DNA of 64,000 bases from Lachnospiraceae bacterium. GTDB taxonomy: Bacteria > Bacillota > Clostridia > Lachnospirales > Lachnospiraceae. Location of the stretch: positions 186,001-250,000 of the forward strand of contig JAEEND010000018.1 in NCBI GenBank assembly GCA_016283575.1, in the 5' to 3' direction. Of this stretch, positions 59,678-64,000 are shown piece after piece. The notes beneath the pieces are model-generated. The model saw nothing but the letters and a program-made list of their open reading frames with translations, searched no databases and was not told the origin of the DNA. The position numbers and the translations under genes are program-made. How positions within the stretch are numbered: the first letter of the stretch is position 1; the number at the start of each line of letters is the position of its first letter.

Positions 59678-60766
59678 CTACATAAACATCCAGAAGGCTG
59701 AAAGCACTGCCATGGTGATGGCAGATGTTATTCCCAGAGTTCTGAATAAATATTTTTTATAAAGTCCCTTATCGCAGGGAAGATTTCCCACGAACTTTCC
59801 GGTCTGACCGTTCATGGCAAACATATAAGGATTTCCGTCCCAACGCACTGTCATGACCCATACAGGGTAAAGGGCGTAGGATGACTTCCCGTTCTTCAGA
59901 TTAATGCTGACACTTTCAGGCATAACGGCATCATAACCCGTTACCGTTTCTCTGAAGCTCTCCACTGTGGATTGCTTTATACGTTCATTGGCGCGATCGA
60001 TACTTGCTTCCGCGTCCACATCATATTTATCAGCGAGATATCCTGACAGGAAAGCCGTCTGGAAATCCACTGCTTCTTTTACATCAAAGGGTTCAAGGGA
60101 CTCCATTAATGTATCATCCATTTTGGAGGAACCGTCCACGGGAACTGCTTTGAAGCTTACATTTCCGCCTCTTACCACGGAATAATAGCTTGTCTTATGA
60201 TATCTGTAGCGAGAATCACTCCAGACACGGGTTCTTGTGGCTTTATATCTGATACGGGCATCCGCATCGGAATCGAAAATCCAGAAAGGTACGTAAACGC
60301 CTTTGATCTCTTCCAAAGAAGATTCCGTCTTAAAGGATCGAGGTAACAGTTTCTTATTCAGTAAATATGATTTAAACCGCTCTTTTGCGGCATCTTTATC
60401 AAGTTTAAAGGGAATAACCAGGTCAGGCTTTATATCTCCTGCGAACTGTCCCTTCATGATTATGGGATTACCGCAGTAGGGACATGCGGTTGCTCCAAGA
60501 GTTTCATCGGCAATTACTTCGCCGTTGCAGGACTCGCATTGGTATACTACCATACCGGCGGTTTCTCCGGCTTCCCATTCTTTTCCTGCCTTTGTATCCC
60601 AGGTCATGTTGCCGTCTTCATCGGCCTTTAAGTCTTCGTCATAAGTCTTTAAAGACTGCACTTCAAATTCCGCATCGCAGTAAGGGCACTTCATGTTCTG
60701 AGAATTTGAATCAAACTCAAGTCCCCCGTTGCAATTCGGACATTTATATTGTATTAACTCCGCCAT
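59678..60766 (-). CDS. ydjG: Zinc-ribbon membrane protein (YdjG-like)
   Basis: A 362-residue protein with two N-terminal zinc ribbons: KCPNCNGG/KCPYCDAEF (about 8-32) and QCESCNGE/ACPYCGNPI (about 75-100). A large soluble region follows, with VYVPFWIFDSDADARIRYKA, and one or two C-terminal membrane helices (about 338-360). It resembles B. subtilis YdjG, which helps recruit PspA at the membrane. It lies between the SPFH and TPM genes. AGGAG precedes the ATG. Confidence 0.83.
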   Translation of the reverse strand: MAELIQYKCPNCNGGLEFDSNSQNMKCPYCDAEFEVQSLKTYDEDLKADEDGNMTWDTKAGKEWEAGETAGMVVYQCESCNGEVIADETLGATACPYCGNPIIMKGQFAGDIKPDLVIPFKLDKDAAKERFKSYLLNKKLLPRSFKTESSLEEIKGVYVPFWIFDSDADARIRYKATRTRVWSDSRYRYHKTSYYSVVRGGNVSFKAVPVDGSSKMDDTLMESLEPFDVKEAVDFQTAFLSGYLADKYDVDAEASIDRANERIKQSTVESFRETVTGYDAVMPESVSINLKNGKSSYALYPVWVMTVRWDGNPYMFAMNGQTGKFVGNLPCDKGLYKKYLFRTLGITSAITMAVLSAFWMFM

Positions 60767-60780
60767 AATTCTCCTATACC

Positions 60781-60810
60781 AAGATGCAGACGGTTTCCCG
60801 CCTGCATCTT
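60781..60810 (-). other. Intercistronic hairpin between ydjI and ydjG
   Basis: AAGATGCAG/CTGCATCTT with inner CGG/CCG pairing. No U-run follows, so it is more likely a processing or stabilising hairpin than a terminator. Confidence 0.6.
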
Positions 60811-60838
60811 ATATTTCTTGATTTAAAAAGATATTTGA

Positions 60839-62143
60839 TTACTTAATGTCCTTATCATCAAAGGGATCTCCGCATTCAGGACAGAACTTGGGAGGATTAG
60901 CGGGATCTTCAGGTTCCCATCCGCACTTATCACATTTATATAAAAGTGCTCCCGCAGGTTTCTTTGCTCCGCAGTTTCCGCAGAATTTACCTTTATTGAT
61001 GTTTCCGCATGTGGGGCATGTCCAACCCTCTGCTGAAGGCTTTTTAGCTCCGCATTCGGGACAGAAGTTACCGGTTACTGTAGCGCCGCATGAGCATTTC
61101 CAGCTGTCGGTTGAAGTGCTTCCCTTAGCTGCTTTATTGGCTGCGGCCTGCTCGAATAACTGATTTGTGTTGATGCCACCTGCGTTCATGGCCATTCCCA
61201 TGCCCATGAAGCCTGTCATGGCGCCTGCTTTATTATTGGCTGCTGCTTCCATAGCAGATGCCTGAGCGGAAGCCATCATGCCGGCAGCATTTGAAGCATC
61301 TGAGTAGAATCTTGATGTCTGTGCCTGGTTGAGTTTCTTCTTATCCTCATCGGAAAGAGCGATAGGATTCATAGAAATTGTGGCAACCTGAAGGCCTCTG
61401 TCCTTCCACTTTTTGGCAAGAGCATTGTTGACTGCTTCTTCAAGCTCTGAAGTGTGAGCTGCAATTGATTCGATGGAGATTCTTTTTCCTGAAAGCTCTG
61501 CAAAAGCAGGTGTTAAGCCGGCAATAAAGTCGGTCTTTAACTGATTGTCGATCTCAGAACGTCTGAATTCGTTGGTAACATTACCGCATACGTTGGTATA
61601 GAATGCAATGGGGTCTACGATTCTGTAGGAATAAACACCGTTACATCTTACGTCGATGGTAAGCGCAAAGCCTGTATCCTCGTCATGAATCTTAAAAGGA
61701 ATAGGGCTCTGTGTGCCGAATTTATTATCAAGAATTTCCTTGGTGTTAAAATAATAAACTCTCTGATCATTGGCTGTATCGCCGCCAAAGGTAAAACGCT
61801 TACCCATGGTCTTAAAGGATTCTATAATGCTTTCTCCAAGATTACCCGAGAACACACTGGGTTCGGTGGATGCATTGAATTCATAAGCACCGGGCTCTGC
61901 ACAGATATCCACAACCTTACCTTTTTCCACGATAATCATGCACTGACCGTCTGCTACCGCGATTATGGATCCGTTTGTAATAATATTGTCACTTCCGTTA
62001 GTATTGGAAGATTTACCGTTTACGATCTTTCTTCCCTTAACCATTAACACATCTTTATCAATGGCATCACATCCGAAATACTCTTTCCACTGGTCTGCAA
62101 GGGATGAACCCACTGCCTGTTTTGCTGCTTTAATAAGTCCCAT
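60839..62143 (-). CDS. ydjI: SPFH domain protein with zinc ribbons (YdjI-like)
   Basis: A 434-residue protein. It opens MGLIKAAKQAVGSSLADQW, the usual YdjI/virion-core-like start, then an SPFH/band-7 domain (about 40-285). After an Ala/Met-rich linker come three zinc ribbons: WKCSCGA/NFCPECGAKKP, WTCPTCGN/KFCGNCGAKKP and YKCDKCGW/KFCPECGDPF. B. subtilis YdjI belongs to the PspA-linked membrane module. Here it is first in the operon. No pspA gene is adjacent. AAAGGAG precedes the ATG. Confidence 0.9.
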   Translation of the reverse strand: MGLIKAAKQAVGSSLADQWKEYFGCDAIDKDVLMVKGRKIVNGKSSNTNGSDNIITNGSIIAVADGQCMIIVEKGKVVDICAEPGAYEFNASTEPSVFSGNLGESIIESFKTMGKRFTFGGDTANDQRVYYFNTKEILDNKFGTQSPIPFKIHDEDTGFALTIDVRCNGVYSYRIVDPIAFYTNVCGNVTNEFRRSEIDNQLKTDFIAGLTPAFAELSGKRISIESIAAHTSELEEAVNNALAKKWKDRGLQVATISMNPIALSDEDKKKLNQAQTSRFYSDASNAAGMMASAQASAMEAAANNKAGAMTGFMGMGMAMNAGGINTNQLFEQAAANKAAKGSTSTDSWKCSCGATVTGNFCPECGAKKPSAEGWTCPTCGNINKGKFCGNCGAKKPAGALLYKCDKCGWEPEDPANPPKFCPECGDPFDDKDIK

Positions 62144-62288
62144 TCTTCTAATTCTCCTTTCAAACAGGTATCTAAAACCTCTTTCTTTAATTTATCAAAG
62201 AATCGAAAGATAGTAAACTGCTATATGAGAAAAATAAGGGACGGTAAAGCGAATTTTCAGACATTGAAAGAACCGGATTGCATTTACA

Positions 62289-62411
62289 AAAACACGCTCT
62301 GCGAAGCAGAGCTGTGTTTTGCCGTCTGTAACGAAAAAACTACTCAAGCTAGCTTGAAGTATTTTTCGTTACAAACGGCAAAACCCGAAACAAAACTTGT
62401 TTCGGGTTTTT
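62289..62411. repeat. Chain of three overlapping hairpins
   Basis: Hairpin A (62289-62320, AAAACAC...GTGTTTT with inner CTCTGC/GCAGAG), hairpin B (62317-62383, 67 bp, about 32-bp near-perfect arms beginning TTTTGCCGT and ending ACGGCAAAA, centre CAAGCTAGCTTG), and hairpin C (62381-62411, ACCCGAAACAA/TTGTTTCGGGT followed by T residues). Neighbours share their end bases. C can serve as a terminator on the plus strand and near-symmetrically on the minus strand. The element fills most of the 332-bp gap between ydjI and the EAL gene; 62144-62288 shows nothing else clear. Confidence 0.85.
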
Positions 62412-62475
62412 GTAATTCTTAGTGTAAAAAATTTAATAACCAATTATCGTTTTATTCCGCATCGTGAGCCGATCC

Positions 62476-64000
62476 TTAATTAAACTTTTTAACAAACTCT
62501 TTGAACTCCTCAACGGAAATGGGCTTTGAGTAGAAGTAGCCCTGTGCGATATCGCCTTCAAACTTCTTGGCTCTGCTTACGATCTCATCGTTTTCTACAC
62601 CCTCAACGATGATGGTCGCACCTATCGCATGTATCATTTGGGTCATAGCATTTACAATGGTTTCGCTCTTTTCATCGAAATTATTGTTTTTCATGAAGAG
62701 CATATCCAGTTTCACAATATCGAAGGGCAGATTCATGAGGGCATTAAGAGATGAATATCCGCTTCCGAAGTCATCGATCTCCACTAAGAAGCCCTTTTCT
62801 CTTAGGCCCTTCATGGTCTCAATAAGCTTGGTACGGTCATCTGCGCAGGCAGATTCGGTAATTTCTATATGGAGCTTCTCGGGTGCCAGGTCATGCTTTT
62901 TAACGATTCCCTCAAATATCGATACAACATCGGTATTGTTTATATCCTCCTGAGATACATTTACGGATATGGGTCCTAAATAACTTCCTTCCTGATTAAG
63001 CTCTTTAATGATGCTTGCCGCTTCATCCCATACAAATTCATCAAGGTCCGTAATAAAACCGTTACTCTCAAAAAGCGAAATAAACTCTCCGGGAGGAATG
63101 CGTCCGAGGGTGGGATGATTCCAACGCACCAGCGCTTCCGCCCCTGTGATCTTATGCTCCTTTAAATGGATCTGAGGCTGTAATTCAAGGAAGAATTCCC
63201 GCTTTTCAATAGCACTCTTCATCTCGGAAATAAGGGACTGTCTCCGCTTCAGCTCCTCGTCCATGCCCTGCGTATATTCAACCACCGGGCTTCGCTGCAT
63301 ATATTTTCCCTTGGCAAGTGCCATAAGCGCTTCTTCGTAATAAAAATCAAGGGTCTTGGTGGGATCATCGAGATTTACAAAGCCATGGAGCATATTGACA
63401 TAGATTTCCATGCCGTTTTCATCGCTTATGGGAATAGAAGTCAATGCTTCCACCAGCGCGTCAAGCTTCTTTCTTTTTATGATGCAGGAAAACTTGGCTT
63501 CCGCTGTTCTTCCATATACCATCTGCATCTTCTTGCTGAGCTTACTATAGCAATTTGCTATAGTTTTTAATACTTCATCACCGTATGTAACGCCATATGA
63601 TGTATTGATTCCTTTAAAATTATAAATTCCGCTTACCACCAGCACAAAACCTGCTTTTTCTCTGCAGTTTCGCAGCAGATTGTTGCTGGCTTCAAAGAAA
63701 CCGAGACGATTATAGATATTGGTAAGTGAATCGTATGTGGCGATCCTGTGTTCACGTTCCAAACGGTTCATTGTTTCAGTATTATCGTGAAAAATAAGAA
63801 CCGCGCCGACGTATTGACCATTATTCTTATCATACATGGGAGTGTAATTTACCTTATAAAAACGCTCCCCCACCTTCTGAATCGCAGTGCCTTCGGCGGG
63901 CTTACCAAGATATTCATACAATCTTTCCTTGTCAGACCAGATCTCTTTATCAAAAATCTGGTCGACGCGATCGTTGTGGCTTAAGACTCTGCCATCTTTA
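62476..64000 (-). CDS. PAS-GGDEF-EAL c-di-GMP phosphodiesterase (5' end outside window)
   Basis: The frame stays open to the right edge, giving at least 507 residues. A PAS-like sensor comes first (VNYTPMYDKNNGQYVGAVLI). The GGDEF-like domain is degenerate: the active-site loop reads GRTAEAKFSC, so cyclase activity is unlikely. The EAL domain keeps its catalytic set: GAEALVRW, SVNVSQED, IEITESACADD, IDDFGSGYSSLN, DIVKLD, EGVEND and QGYFYSKP. It should hydrolyse c-di-GMP to pGpG, opposing the cyclase at 17838-18983. No membrane helix is seen in the part present. Confidence 0.93.
   Translation of the reverse strand, partial: KDGRVLSHNDRVDQIFDKEIWSDKERLYEYLGKPAEGTAIQKVGERFYKVNYTPMYDKNNGQYVGAVLIFHDNTETMNRLEREHRIATYDSLTNIYNRLGFFEASNNLLRNCREKAGFVLVVSGIYNFKGINTSYGVTYGDEVLKTIANCYSKLSKKMQMVYGRTAEAKFSCIIKRKKLDALVEALTSIPISDENGMEIYVNMLHGFVNLDDPTKTLDFYYEEALMALAKGKYMQRSPVVEYTQGMDEELKRRQSLISEMKSAIEKREFFLELQPQIHLKEHKITGAEALVRWNHPTLGRIPPGEFISLFESNGFITDLDEFVWDEAASIIKELNQEGSYLGPISVNVSQEDINNTDVVSIFEGIVKKHDLAPEKLHIEITESACADDRTKLIETMKGLREKGFLVEIDDFGSGYSSLNALMNLPFDIVKLDMLFMKNNNFDEKSETIVNAMTQMIHAIGATIIVEGVENDEIVSRAKKFEGDIAQGYFYSKPISVEEFKEFVKKFN

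Noticed and set aside
60781-60810. Full terminator splitting the ydj operon
   Set aside because: No U-run follows the stem and the downstream gene has no obvious promoter.
62225-62422. Small plus-strand gene of 65 codons
   Set aside because: It is built almost wholly from the three hairpins and has no ribosome site.

Overview
The window reads as chromosomal DNA of an anaerobic, carbohydrate-degrading Firmicute, most likely a Lachnospiraceae member (Butyrivibrio, Pseudobutyrivibrio or Lachnospira-like). The reasons are the modest GC content, strong AGGAGG-type ribosome sites, monoderm envelope genes, several c-di-GMP proteins, and glycan genes built on phosphorolysis. Genus is inference. No rRNA, tRNA, prophage, transposase gene or CRISPR array was seen.

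Layout. 1-3100: end of a glycosyltransferase gene, a DUF402 protein and a chemoreceptor with a repeat-rich 3' end. 3143-10669 (minus): a tight six-gene run with a Cys-rich protein, TrkA, TrkH, a 37-kDa nucleoid-associated protein, a Mbeg1-like hydrolase and a GH31 alpha-glucosidase. 10768-18983 (minus): a sodium/solute symporter, a giant RND transporter with a coiled-coil insert, a YhhN protein and a diguanylate cyclase. 19187-24565 (plus): a complete livKHMGF amino-acid ABC operon ending in a cytidylate-kinase-like gene. 24752-29373: an EF-hand-like secreted or surface protein of unknown role, then MATE, a methionine gamma-lyase family protein and PnuC.

29534-41600 is the main sugar locus. 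A carbohydrate ABC importer (binding protein plus two permeases, no ATPase) is followed by two GH65 phosphorylases. Next come a convergent LacI regulator, then beta-phosphoglucomutase, a membrane-anchored beta-helix glycosidase-like protein and an anchored F5/8C-like protein. The logic is import of an alpha-glucoside, phosphorolysis to beta-glucose-1-phosphate and glucose, and conversion to glucose-6-phosphate. A shared palindrome, GTTTAACGTTAAAC, sits at the importer promoter (two copies) and in the lacI-pgmB gap (one near-identical copy), with a weaker copy before a GH81 beta-1,3-glucanase at 55 kb.

41.8-42.4 kb is an array of seven 72-bp repeats interrupted by an 89-bp palindromic insertion. 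42455-47867: feoB, two feoA genes and a divergent aspS/dtxR pair; the feo promoter carries two DtxR-like boxes and dtxR looks leaderless. 48033-55199: a second MATE, an unrecognised anchored protein between two related hairpins, and a 1573-residue GH81 enzyme with five F5/8C modules. 55402-64000: an OmpR/histidine-kinase pair with a DUF4342 protein, a ydjI-ydjG-ydjH membrane-stress module lacking pspA, a histidine phosphatase, a stack of three hairpins, and a c-di-GMP phosphodiesterase that runs off the right edge.
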